From Zavarzinia compransoris (GTDB taxonomy: Bacteria; Pseudomonadota; Alphaproteobacteria; Zavarziniales; Zavarziniaceae), in contig NZ_QGLF01000001.1 of assembly GCF_003173055.1 (NCBI RefSeq), positions 503,085 through 567,084 on the forward strand: a stretch of DNA of 64,000 nt, read 5' to 3'. The number at the start of each line of letters is the position of its first letter. Positions within the stretch are counted from its first letter, which is position 1. A model generated the notes under the pieces. That model worked only from the letters and a program-made list of their open reading frames with translations, did no database searches and was not told where the DNA came from. The position numbers and the translations under genes are program-made. Of this stretch, positions 26,498-32,965 are shown piece by piece.

Positions 26498-27019
26498 CTA
26501 TTTGAACAATTTGGCCCCGACGCGGGAGGAGGGGGCAATGCGCTTGGTGCAATCCGGCACGGCGCCTTCGGTGCTGTTGCACGCCATCACTTCGTTGATC
26601 AGCACGCTGCCGACGCGGGCGCAGTCCTGGCCCTGGATGTCGAACAGCTTCACGGTGGTCTTGCCGGCCGGCAGCGGCGACAGGCCGACGGCGATGCGCC
26701 GCTCGATCACCTGGTCCTGGTTGAACAGGATCAGGTCCAGCTTGAGGTCGGTGATATCGGGCCCGGCGGGATTGTTCAGCACCAGATAGGCGCGGCAGGC
26801 CTCGGCCTGGGGCTCCAGCTTGTTCAATTCGATCAGGATGGCATCGGCGGCCGGGGCGGGCGCAGGGGCAGCCGGCGCCGCCTCGGCAGGGGCGGGGGCG
26901 GGGACCGGCGCGGCCGGGGTTTCCGGCGCCTGGGCTTGGGCACCGGCGGCGGCAAGGCAGAGCGCGGCAGGCACCAGGAAGCGGAGGCGGAGAGCGGCAG
27001 CCATCGGGAGAACAGTCAT
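26498..27019 (-). CDS. Exported hypothetical protein
   Basis: The 173-residue product has an N-terminal signal peptide (LRLRFLVPAALCLAAAGAQAQA, cleavage likely after AQA) and then a 30-residue Ala/Pro-rich linker. The folded part (residues about 60-173) contains four cysteines: AEACRAYLVLNN, GQDCARVG, VMACNSTEGAVPDCTKR, which may form two disulfides in the periplasm. The motif EACRAYLVLNN and GLSPLPAGKTTVKLFD recur in unnamed alphaproteobacterial secreted proteins. An alternative start five codons downstream is possible. Function is unknown. Confidence 0.78.
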   Translation of the reverse strand: MTVLPMAAALRLRFLVPAALCLAAAGAQAQAPETPAAPVPAPAPAEAAPAAPAPAPAADAILIELNKLEPQAEACRAYLVLNNPAGPDITDLKLDLILFNQDQVIERRIAVGLSPLPAGKTTVKLFDIQGQDCARVGSVLINEVMACNSTEGAVPDCTKRIAPSSRVGAKLFK

Positions 27020-27034
27020 GCGATCCTCGCTAGA

Positions 27035-27132
27035 GTTTGTCCGATTTTGGCGGAATCAGCCAAAATCGAAAAAGACAAACGGCCACGCATAAGCCTGGAG
27101 CCTGTCCGCTTCAGTATGAAGCGGACAGGCTC
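27035..27132. repeat. Two adjacent palindromic elements in the gap 27020-27232
   Basis: The first palindrome pairs 27035-27051 (GTTTGTCCGATTTTGGC) with 27059-27080, imperfectly because of a short A-run in the right arm. The second pairs 27098-27113 (GAGCCTGTCCGCTTCA) exactly with 27117-27132, a 16-bp perfect stem with a 3-base loop. They lie between two genes on the minus strand, in a stretch that shows no credible gene. They could end the methyltransferase message or be a dispersed palindromic element: its core AGCCTGTyCG recurs in the palindrome at 37813-37851. Confidence 0.6.
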
Positions 27133-27232
27133 TAAGTCGAAGCGAACCGGCGCGAGCATGAAGCGAAGCCCGCGACGGCGCAAGCCAAGAGCCGGGCGCA
27201 TCCCCGCCGGCAGGTGATCGGAAATCATGGTT

Positions 27233-27898
27233 TCAGGCCCCGGCGAAGCGCCAGACGGCGGTCCGCTTGACCTCGGCGTCCTCCAGCGCGCGGGAAACCG
27301 GGACTTCGTATTCGGCGACTTTCCGCAGCCGTTCGCGCGCCAGGTAGGAACGCCCCGGGTCTCCGATCAGCACCTCCTTGCCGGCGGCGGCCAGCGCCGC
27401 CAGCCAGTCGGTCACCCGCTCCGCCATCGGCCGCTCGTAGCAGACGTCGCCGGCGAAGACGATATCGGCCTCGAGGTCCAGGCGCCCGATGACGTCGCCC
27501 GGGCAGGCCGCCAGCGTTACATCGTTCAAGGCCGCGTTGAGGGGCAGGGCGGCCAGGGCGAAATCGTCGATCTCATTGGCTTCGGCGCCGGCGGCCCCCG
27601 CCATCAGGGCGGCGATGGCGACGATGCCCGAACCGGCGGCGAAATCGAACACGCGGCGCCCGCGCACGAGGTCCGGATGGTCCAGGATATAACGGGCCAG
27701 CGCCTGGCCGCCGGCCCAGGCGAAGGCCCAGAACGGCGGCGGCAGGCCCAATCGGCCCAGTTCATCCTCGGTGCGCTGCCAGAGGTCCAGCGCCTCGCTG
27801 GCCAGATGCAGGCGGATTTCGGGCGTGTGGGGCGGCGTCAGCACGTCGGTATTCTCGACGATGAAGCGGCGGCGGTCGTTGATCGGGGCGAGATCCAT
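27233..27898 (-). CDS. Class I SAM-dependent methyltransferase (ETFB-lysine/ribosomal L11 type)
   Basis: The 221-residue protein shows the methyltransferase motif I RRVFDFAAGSGIVAIAALMAGA and acidic motif II AEANEID, then DIVFAGDVCYERPMAERV (motif IV region). The entry PPFWAFAWAGGQALARYILDHP is typical of the COG3897 family, which includes ETFB lysine methyltransferases and the PrmA-like group. Substrate may therefore be a protein lysine, but the match is to a broad family. The ATG at 27898 is preferred since the upstream extension has no homology. Its start lies 34 bp downstream of the hmuV stop. Confidence 0.82.
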   Translation of the reverse strand: MDLAPINDRRRFIVENTDVLTPPHTPEIRLHLASEALDLWQRTEDELGRLGLPPPFWAFAWAGGQALARYILDHPDLVRGRRVFDFAAGSGIVAIAALMAGAAGAEANEIDDFALAALPLNAALNDVTLAACPGDVIGRLDLEADIVFAGDVCYERPMAERVTDWLAALAAAGKEVLIGDPGRSYLARERLRKVAEYEVPVSRALEDAEVKRTAVWRFAGA

Positions 27899-27932
27899 GG
27901 TGGCCCCAGGCTGGCCGAGGCCGGGCCCGGGT

Positions 27933-28733
27933 TCAAGCGGCAAAGCGCGGCGCCACCAGCACGCCCGGCCCCGCCGGATTGGGCAGCACCATGGCCTCGA
28001 TGCCATAGACGTCGGCGATCAGCTGCGTGGTCAATGTCTCGCGCGGCGGTCCGGCCGCGACCACCCGCCCCGCCGCCATGACCACAAGTTCGTCGGCGAT
28101 GCTGGCGGCAAGGCCGAGGTCGTGCAGCACGGCCAGCACGCCCAGGCCGCGGGCGGCCAGGCGGCGCGCCAAAGCCAGCACCGACAGTTGATGCGCGGGG
28201 TCGAGGCTGGTGGTCGGCTCGTCCAGCAGCAGGTAACGCGGGGCGGCCGGCGTCTCGTCGGGCAGCAGGTCGACCTGGGCGAGGCAGCGGGCCAATTGTA
28301 CCCGCTGCTGTTCCCCGCCCGACAGGGTGGGGTAGAGACGCTCGGCGAAGGCGCCGAGACCGACCGCGTCCAGCGCGGCGGTCACCACCCGGTGGCCACG
28401 GCCCCTGGTTTCGTCGTCGCCATGGGGCAGGCGGCCGAGGCCGACCACTTCCTCGACCCGGAAGGCGAAGTCGAGGGTCGTGCTCTGCGGCAGCACCGCG
28501 AGCTGCCGGGCCCGCTCGCGGCTGCGCCAGGCGGAAAGCGGCGTGCCGTTCAGGGTGACGGTACCCGCGGCGGGTGCCAGTTCGCCCGCGATCAGGCGCA
28601 GCAATGTCGACTTGCCGGCGCCGTTCGGCCCGATGACCGCGGTCACGCGCCCCGGGACGACGGCAATATCGACCCGGTCGACGATGCGGCGGCGGTCGCC
28701 GAGAACGGCGGAGACATCACGCGCGACGAGCAT
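27933..28733 (-). CDS. hmuV: Heme ABC transporter ATP-binding protein
   Basis: This 266-residue ATPase of the FepC/BtuD type has Walker A GPNGAGKST, signature LSGGEQQRVQLARCL, Walker B LLDEPTTSLD and the H-loop (VLHDLGLAA). HmuV-type length and the position as last gene of hmuSTUV identify the substrate as heme. Its start lies 17 bp inside the 3' end of the permease gene, indicating coupling. Confidence 0.92.
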   Translation of the reverse strand: MLVARDVSAVLGDRRRIVDRVDIAVVPGRVTAVIGPNGAGKSTLLRLIAGELAPAAGTVTLNGTPLSAWRSRERARQLAVLPQSTTLDFAFRVEEVVGLGRLPHGDDETRGRGHRVVTAALDAVGLGAFAERLYPTLSGGEQQRVQLARCLAQVDLLPDETPAAPRYLLLDEPTTSLDPAHQLSVLALARRLAARGLGVLAVLHDLGLAASIADELVVMAAGRVVAAGPPRETLTTQLIADVYGIEAMVLPNPAGPGVLVAPRFAA

Positions 28734-29778
28734 GGCGACGCACCAGAAGCCAGAGGAAGAACGGCCCGCCCATGCAACCGGTGACGATCCCGACCGGCAG
28801 TTCGGCCGGCGCCACCGCGAGGCGGGCGAAGATATCGGCGGCCAGGACGAGGGCGGCGCCGATCAGCCCGGCGGCGGGCAGCAGCAGGCGATGGCCGGGG
28901 CCGAGCGCCATGCGGGCGAGATGGGGCGCCATCAGGCCGATGAAACCGATGACGCCCGCAAGCGCCACCGCGGCCCCGACCCCGACACTGGTCACGACCA
29001 CGACGATTCGTTTCAAAACGGTGACATTGAGCCCCAGGTGCTGCGCCTCCCGCTCGCCCAGCAGCATGGCGTCCAGCGCCCGTGCCAGCCAGGGCAGCAG
29101 GATGACCGGCGCCAGCAGCGCGGGCAGGGCGAAGGCGATCGCCTCCAGCGGGGCGGCCGAAAGGCTGCCCATGGTCCAGAACACCAGGGCGCGCAATTGC
29201 TGGTCGTCGCCGAGGAAGACGAGGAAACCGGTGCCGGCGCTGGCCAGCGCGGCGATGGCGACCCCGGCCAGCAGCAGCGCCGCGGTGGAGCCCCCAGCAA
29301 GCGCCGCCACCCGTGCGACCAGCACGGTCGCCCCGAGCGCGCCGACGAAGGCGGCCAGCGGCAGGGCATGGATGCCGGCGAAATCGACGCCGAGCGCCGG
29401 GCCGAGCACGATGAAGCCGACCGCGCCCAAGGTCCCGCCGGAGGAAACCCCCAGGATCCCGGGATCGGCCAGGGGGTTGCGGAACAGGCCCTGGAAGGCG
29501 GCCCCGGCGACCGCCAGCCCGGCGCCGACCAGCAGGCCGAGAACCACGCGGGGCAGGCGGATGGCGAAAAGGACAGCGCCATGGGTCGGATCGGCCGGGG
29601 TTCCGCCCAGCAGCATGGCGATGATCTCGGCCGGCGGTATGGGGACCTGGCCGAGGCCGAGGCCGGCCAGCGCGACCACGGCGACCACCAGGGCGAGACC
29701 GCCCAGGATCAGCCGGTGGCGGCGCAGGCGGGTGGCGGCGGCCAGGGGCGCGGGGCCGACGGCGACATCGCCCATCAT
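28717..29778 (-). CDS. hmuU: Heme ABC transporter permease (FecCD family)
   Basis: The 353-residue FecCD-type permease has about ten predicted membrane helices, the motif GLFRNPLADPGILGVSSGG common to the family, and GVIGFIGLMAPHLARM followed by LLLPAAGLIGAALVLAADIFAR, as in iron-siderophore and heme transporters. Two adjacent methionine codons (29778 and 29775) may serve as start. It overlaps the binding protein gene by 4 bp. It forms the homodimeric channel of the heme importer with HmuV and HmuT. Confidence 0.92.
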   Translation of the reverse strand: MMGDVAVGPAPLAAATRLRRHRLILGGLALVVAVVALAGLGLGQVPIPPAEIIAMLLGGTPADPTHGAVLFAIRLPRVVLGLLVGAGLAVAGAAFQGLFRNPLADPGILGVSSGGTLGAVGFIVLGPALGVDFAGIHALPLAAFVGALGATVLVARVAALAGGSTAALLLAGVAIAALASAGTGFLVFLGDDQQLRALVFWTMGSLSAAPLEAIAFALPALLAPVILLPWLARALDAMLLGEREAQHLGLNVTVLKRIVVVVTSVGVGAAVALAGVIGFIGLMAPHLARMALGPGHRLLLPAAGLIGAALVLAADIFARLAVAPAELPVGIVTGCMGGPFFLWLLVRRHARRA

Positions 29779-30662
29779 GGGGTTGTCATCTCGGGGTGCA
29801 GGGAACGGGCAAGGTCCAGCACCGCATCCGGCGAACGCGGCCCGAAACCGAGCAGGTAAAGCGCATCCATGGCGACGATGCGGCCGTTCCGGCCGGCCGG
29901 GGTCTGGTCGATGGGCGACAGTTTGGCGATTCCCTCGGGCCCGCCGAGCCGTTCCGCCACATGGCCCATGACGAGCACGACATCGGGGGCGGCGGCGACG
30001 ATCGCCTCGGTCGAGACCGGACGGAACCCCTTCACCTCCGCCACTGCATTGATGCCGCCGGCGAGGCCGATCATGGCATCGGCCGAGGTCGAATTGCCCC
30101 CGGCAAGCGGCGCGCCCTTGCCGAGGTCGAGCAGGAACAGCACTTTCGGCCGGCTGGTGGTGGCGGCCACCGCCTTTTCGGCGGCGGCGAAACGGTCGAT
30201 GACGTCGCGGGCCAGCGCCTCGCCCGCTTCGGGCTTGCCGACGAGGTCGGCGACGGCGCGGATCTTTTCCGCGACACCATCCGGGCGCGGATTGTCCGGC
30301 AGGTGGCGGATCGGAATCCCCGCTGCCTCCAGTTGCTGGATGGTGGACGGCGGGCCGGCGTCGATCGGGGCCAGGATCAGGTCGGGGCGCTGGGCCACGA
30401 TGCCCTCGGCGGTGAGCGCGCGGACATAGCCGATCTTGGGCAGGGCGGCGGCGGCCGGCGGGTAGGTGCTGGTCAGGTCGGTCGCGACCAGCCGGCCTTC
30501 CTCGCCCAGCAGGTAGAAGATTTCCGTCGCCGAACCGTCGAGGGAAATGATTCGCGCCGGCGCCGCGGCCGCGGCCGCGGCCGGCCGGGGCCGGGCCAGC
30601 AGGGGCGCCAGCAGGGCCGCGGCCATCAGGCCGGCGGTTCCGCGCCTGGTCAGTATGGCCAT
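29775..30662 (-). CDS. hmuT: Heme ABC transporter periplasmic binding protein
   Basis: The 295-residue protein begins with a basic start and hydrophobic signal (RRGTAGLMAAALLAPLLARPRPAAAAAAA), with twin arginines at the start but without the strict Tat motif. The mature part follows the HmuT/PhuT pattern: RIISLDGSATEIFYLLGEEGRLVATDLTSTYP, IGYVRALTAEGIVAQRPDLIL, VMGHVAERLGG and LYLLGFGPRSPDAV. It binds heme in the periplasm and hands it to HmuU/V. The frame runs further upstream but the ATG at 30662 sits one base pair before the hmuS stop, as expected in a coupled operon. Confidence 0.9.
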   Translation of the reverse strand: MAILTRRGTAGLMAAALLAPLLARPRPAAAAAAAPARIISLDGSATEIFYLLGEEGRLVATDLTSTYPPAAAALPKIGYVRALTAEGIVAQRPDLILAPIDAGPPSTIQQLEAAGIPIRHLPDNPRPDGVAEKIRAVADLVGKPEAGEALARDVIDRFAAAEKAVAATTSRPKVLFLLDLGKGAPLAGGNSTSADAMIGLAGGINAVAEVKGFRPVSTEAIVAAAPDVVLVMGHVAERLGGPEGIAKLSPIDQTPAGRNGRIVAMDALYLLGFGPRSPDAVLDLARSLHPEMTTP

Positions 30663-30664
30663 GG

Positions 30665-31729
30665 TCAGGCGCGTTCCGGCAGGCCGGCGACCAGGTCCCG
30701 CCACGGCTGGAGTTCCGGTTCCCCGGGCTTGCGCTTGCCGAAGAACATGGCGATCAGGCCGCCCTCGGCGTCGAAGATCTCGACCGAGGTGACGGTGCCG
30801 TCGCTGGTCGGCTTTTCGACCGCATAGGCGCTGGCGACGAGATCGGCGCGCAGGTGCAGGTTGAAGCCGGGGTCCATGACGTTCAGCCAGGGGCCCATCT
30901 CGACGATGCGGGCGACCGTGCCGGTGTGGATCTGGATCACGCCCGCGCTGCCGACGAAGATCATGATCGGCAGGCCGCTGGCGGCCGCCTGTTCCAGAAT
31001 GTGCTTGGGCGCCGCCGGGTCGAGCGGGCGGGAGAATTCCCGGCCGATCAGGCGCAGGCCCTGTTCGCGCTGAACCTCGAAGCTGCGCAGCAGGTTGAAG
31101 AAATCATGGGTATCGGTCAGGCCGCGCCAGCCGGCGCGGAAGCCGTCCAGGTCGATGGCCTCGTCCGCCTTCGGCACCGCGGCGGCCGGGCGCGGGGTGA
31201 CCGCCTGTGCCCGCGACTGGTCGTCGGCCCGGAAATCGGCGCTCAGCCGCTCGAAGGCGGCGAGGTCGCTTTCGGGACGCAGGTATACCTTATGAATGGC
31301 GGTGCCGTCGGCATCGAAGAACTGGAGGCTGCGGCGCGGGCCGTCCTTGGTCGCCTCGGTCAGGGCGAAGCCGCTGTGCCAATGCCACAGGAAGACGCGG
31401 AGGTCGATCTCGGGATCGAGCACCAGGCCCATCCGCCCCTCGACCGAGACCTTGTCGAAGCGCCCGACCTTTTCATGCACGCATTGCTCGTTCCGGGTCA
31501 GCGCCATGATCGGGCCGAGGTCGGGCAGGCGCTGCAGGATGTCGCCGAAGGGGCCGGTCAGCCGCACCGTGCCGTCGCCGCACGACAGCGCGACCAGTTC
31601 CGCCTCGCTGATGCCGAGGCGGGCCGCCAGGTCGCGGGCCCGCAGGTTGGGCTCGCTGGTCTTCAGATCGGCGAGTCGGCGCGCCAGATCGTCTGCAAGG
31701 ACGGGGGTAGGGGGAAAATCGTCAGGCAT
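30665..31729 (-). CDS. hmuS: Hemin-degrading factor / heme chaperone
   Basis: This 354-residue protein is of the HmuS/ChuS/PhuS type, made of two similar halves (about 15-185 and 205-354). Segments such as GPIMALTRNEQCVHEKVGRFDKVS, RVFLWHWHSGFALTEA and, in the second half, IMIFVGSAGVIQIHTGTVARIVEMGPWLNVMDPGFNLHLRAD match the family heme pocket. It receives heme in the cytoplasm and delivers or degrades it. ATG (31729) and GTG (31735) are both possible starts; GGAAG fits the GTG better. It is the first gene of the operon; a TonB-dependent heme receptor is not in the window. Confidence 0.9.
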   Translation of the reverse strand: MPDDFPPTPVLADDLARRLADLKTSEPNLRARDLAARLGISEAELVALSCGDGTVRLTGPFGDILQRLPDLGPIMALTRNEQCVHEKVGRFDKVSVEGRMGLVLDPEIDLRVFLWHWHSGFALTEATKDGPRRSLQFFDADGTAIHKVYLRPESDLAAFERLSADFRADDQSRAQAVTPRPAAAVPKADEAIDLDGFRAGWRGLTDTHDFFNLLRSFEVQREQGLRLIGREFSRPLDPAAPKHILEQAAASGLPIMIFVGSAGVIQIHTGTVARIVEMGPWLNVMDPGFNLHLRADLVASAYAVEKPTSDGTVTSVEIFDAEGGLIAMFFGKRKPGEPELQPWRDLVAGLPERA

Positions 31730-31803
31730 GGTCACTCGGCTTCCGGGCTGGGCGTCGCGGGGCGGCGATCGTCAGGACCGCCAGGGCGCGGAAATTCGCC
31801 CGC

Positions 31804-31830
31804 AGATGCAACGCATTCGCAATCGCATGC
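31804..31830. promoter_or_regulatory. Candidate iron-responsive operator of hmuSTUV
   Basis: The stretch GATGCAACGCATTCGCAATC, continued by GCATGC, has interleaved GC-ATT-CGC words with weak dyad symmetry, about 75-100 bases before hmuS. Position suits a Fur- or Irr-type operator, and heme operons are usually iron-controlled, but the match to a defined consensus is weak. Confidence 0.3.
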
Positions 31831-31877
31831 GCGCGGGGGCCTGTCAATCGCCCGTGCTTGCGGGCCGGCCCCTGTGA

Positions 31878-31991
31878 TCGGAAAAAACGAAGTTGATCGG
31901 AAAAAACGAAGTCGAGCGGAAAAGACGAAGTCGAGCGGAAAAGACGAAGTCGAGCGGAAAAGACGAAGTCGAGCGGAAAAGACGAACGGCC
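31878..31991. repeat. Tandem array of a 19-bp repeat (five full units and one partial)
   Basis: Six consecutive 19-bp units start at 31878, 31897, 31916, 31935, 31954 and 31973. Units 3 to 5 are identical (GCGGAAAAGACGAAGTCGA); units 1 and 2 differ at a few positions; the last is broken after 14 bases. Read on the minus strand, which is the transcribed strand of both flanking genes, every unit is pyrimidine-rich with many more C than G (TCGACTTCGTCTTTTCCGC). It lies directly downstream of the zinc-ribbon gene hairpin. Confidence 0.9.
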
Positions 31992-32013
31992 CGGCTGCGG
32001 GGCAGCCGGGCCG
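31987..32013 (-). terminator. Hairpin downstream of the zinc-ribbon gene
   Basis: CGGCCCGGCTG (31987-31997) pairs perfectly with 32003-32013 around a 5-base loop. On the minus strand it is followed by TTCGTCTTTTCC, a U-rich tail, and by the pyrimidine-rich tandem array. A second 7-bp hairpin (32031-32049) lies between it and the stop codon at 32060. Together they look like the terminator of the 32305 gene. Confidence 0.7.
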
Positions 32014-32059
32014 TCGATTATCGGTGTCCGCGGGGGCCTGTCGCCCCCGGGGAGGGCGA

Positions 32060-32305
32060 TCAGGCGCGGAAGTAACCGCCGCAGGCGCCGCAGACGATGT
32101 TCACATAGTAGTTGGTGTCGAGGCCGACGGTCCAGCCGACGTGGCCGCACCAGGGGCACTGGGTGTAGCCGCTGTAGGCGGCCTGGCCTTCGGTCTCGTT
32201 CTGCGGCGGCTTGGCCAGCAGGATGCCGAGCTTGGTCTTGTCGATGCTGGCGGCGTCGGCGGCGTCGACCTTGGTACCGCGCTTGATGCTCAGTTCGTTG
32301 CTCAT
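32060..32305 (-). CDS. Small zinc-ribbon protein, copy 1
   Basis: This 81-residue protein ends in a probable zinc ribbon: QCPWCGHVGW and, 16 residues later, VCGACGGYFRA supply two CXXC pairs. The N-terminal half (SIKRGTKVDAADAASIDKTKLGILLA) is charged and probably flexible. ATG 32305 has GGGAGAGG just upstream. A paralog lies at 61736-61993, sharing the segment QCPWCGHVGW, the IVCGxCGxYFRA end and the preceding YxGY. Both copies stand next to a gene for a giant repeat protein. No signal peptide is present, so it should be cytoplasmic. I know no function for this family. Confidence 0.82.
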   Translation of the reverse strand: MSNELSIKRGTKVDAADAASIDKTKLGILLAKPPQNETEGQAAYSGYTQCPWCGHVGWTVGLDTNYYVNIVCGACGGYFRA

Positions 32306-32965
32306 GGTGCCTCTCCCGATCAAGGGTCTGTTGAAGGTGCTACCGGTTTAGGGCTTCGCTTCGTCGCCCTGACCTGATGTGGACTTTAGCGGCCGCCGCC
32401 GCCCCGGTAAGTGAGCAAGCTCACACAATGCCCCAAATCCGCGTGACGGCCGTCACAGGCGGCCCCGGCATGGGAGCGAGGGGGGGCGAGGGTGGGGGGC
32501 GTTGCCGAGACGCAACGCCGGTTCATCTTTTGCACCGGCGCCGGCGGGCGTAACCGGTTGCGCACGCGCCGCCGGCCGTCGCCATTTCAGATATGGTTAA
32601 CAATTATGGTTAAGGCCGGGGCGTAAATCCTGGTCATGGTAAAGAATAGATTGACGGGGCCAGGACCATCGGCAGAGACCGGGTTTATCCAACCAGTTTG
32701 GTGGAAGCAACGGCTGGTTCTCTCTATTCCGGCGACGTTCGTGGTCGATCTGAGTTCGTTGGCCTCACATGATCGAATCCGTAAGGCCGTTTGGCTCGAC
32801 TCTGCATCTCGGCGTGAAATCTGCGTGATGCAGCAGAAATGAATGATGTTGCCCCTGATTTGGTGTGTTGCTTTGCCAATATGGGGGTAGCTGATTTTGA
32901 CGATCCGGACGGCTTCGGGCACTGCAAGCAAGAGGCACGTTTTTTGTGCTGGCGAGGCGGAAGAA
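32306..32965. other. Long, relatively AT-rich divergent promoter region
   Basis: These 660 bases separate the zinc-ribbon gene from the divergent repeat-protein gene. From about 32580 the base composition drops well below that of the neighbourhood, and two overlapping small reading frames here have no codon bias or homology and are not called. It contains two TTAACCAT half-sites. I see no RNA gene or clear sigma-70 promoter, but a long 5' leader for the repeat gene is likely. Confidence 0.6.
32592..32613. promoter_or_regulatory. Paired TTAACCAT half-sites (candidate CtrA sites)
   Basis: TATGGTTAA occurs at 32592-32600 and again at 32605-32613; on the minus strand this is TTAACCAT twice, with start points 13 bases apart. 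TTAACCAT is the half-site reported for CtrA in several alphaproteobacteria. The classic full site (TTAA-N7-TTAA) is not met, since the TTAA words here are 9 bases apart. The location, 350 bp before the repeat-protein gene, would suit cell-cycle or motility-type control of a surface protein. Confidence 0.4.

Larger units (their letters stand above)
31736..32059. other. Intergenic region with candidate iron operator, tandem repeats and hairpins
   Basis: No gene is supported in these 324 bases between hmuS and the zinc-ribbon gene, both on the minus strand. The part near hmuS (31804-31830) has clustered GCAA/GCATT/TCGC words with partial dyad symmetry and may hold the operator of the heme operon. 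The middle is a six-unit 19-bp tandem repeat. The part near the zinc-ribbon gene contains two hairpins. Each is listed separately. Confidence 0.7.

Noticed and set aside
31804-31830. Clear Fur box
   Set aside because: Only partial symmetry and weak agreement with Fur or Irr consensus; kept as a low-confidence candidate operator, not as a defined box.
31878-31991. CRISPR array
   Set aside because: The 19-bp units are directly adjacent with no unique spacers and no cas genes are near.
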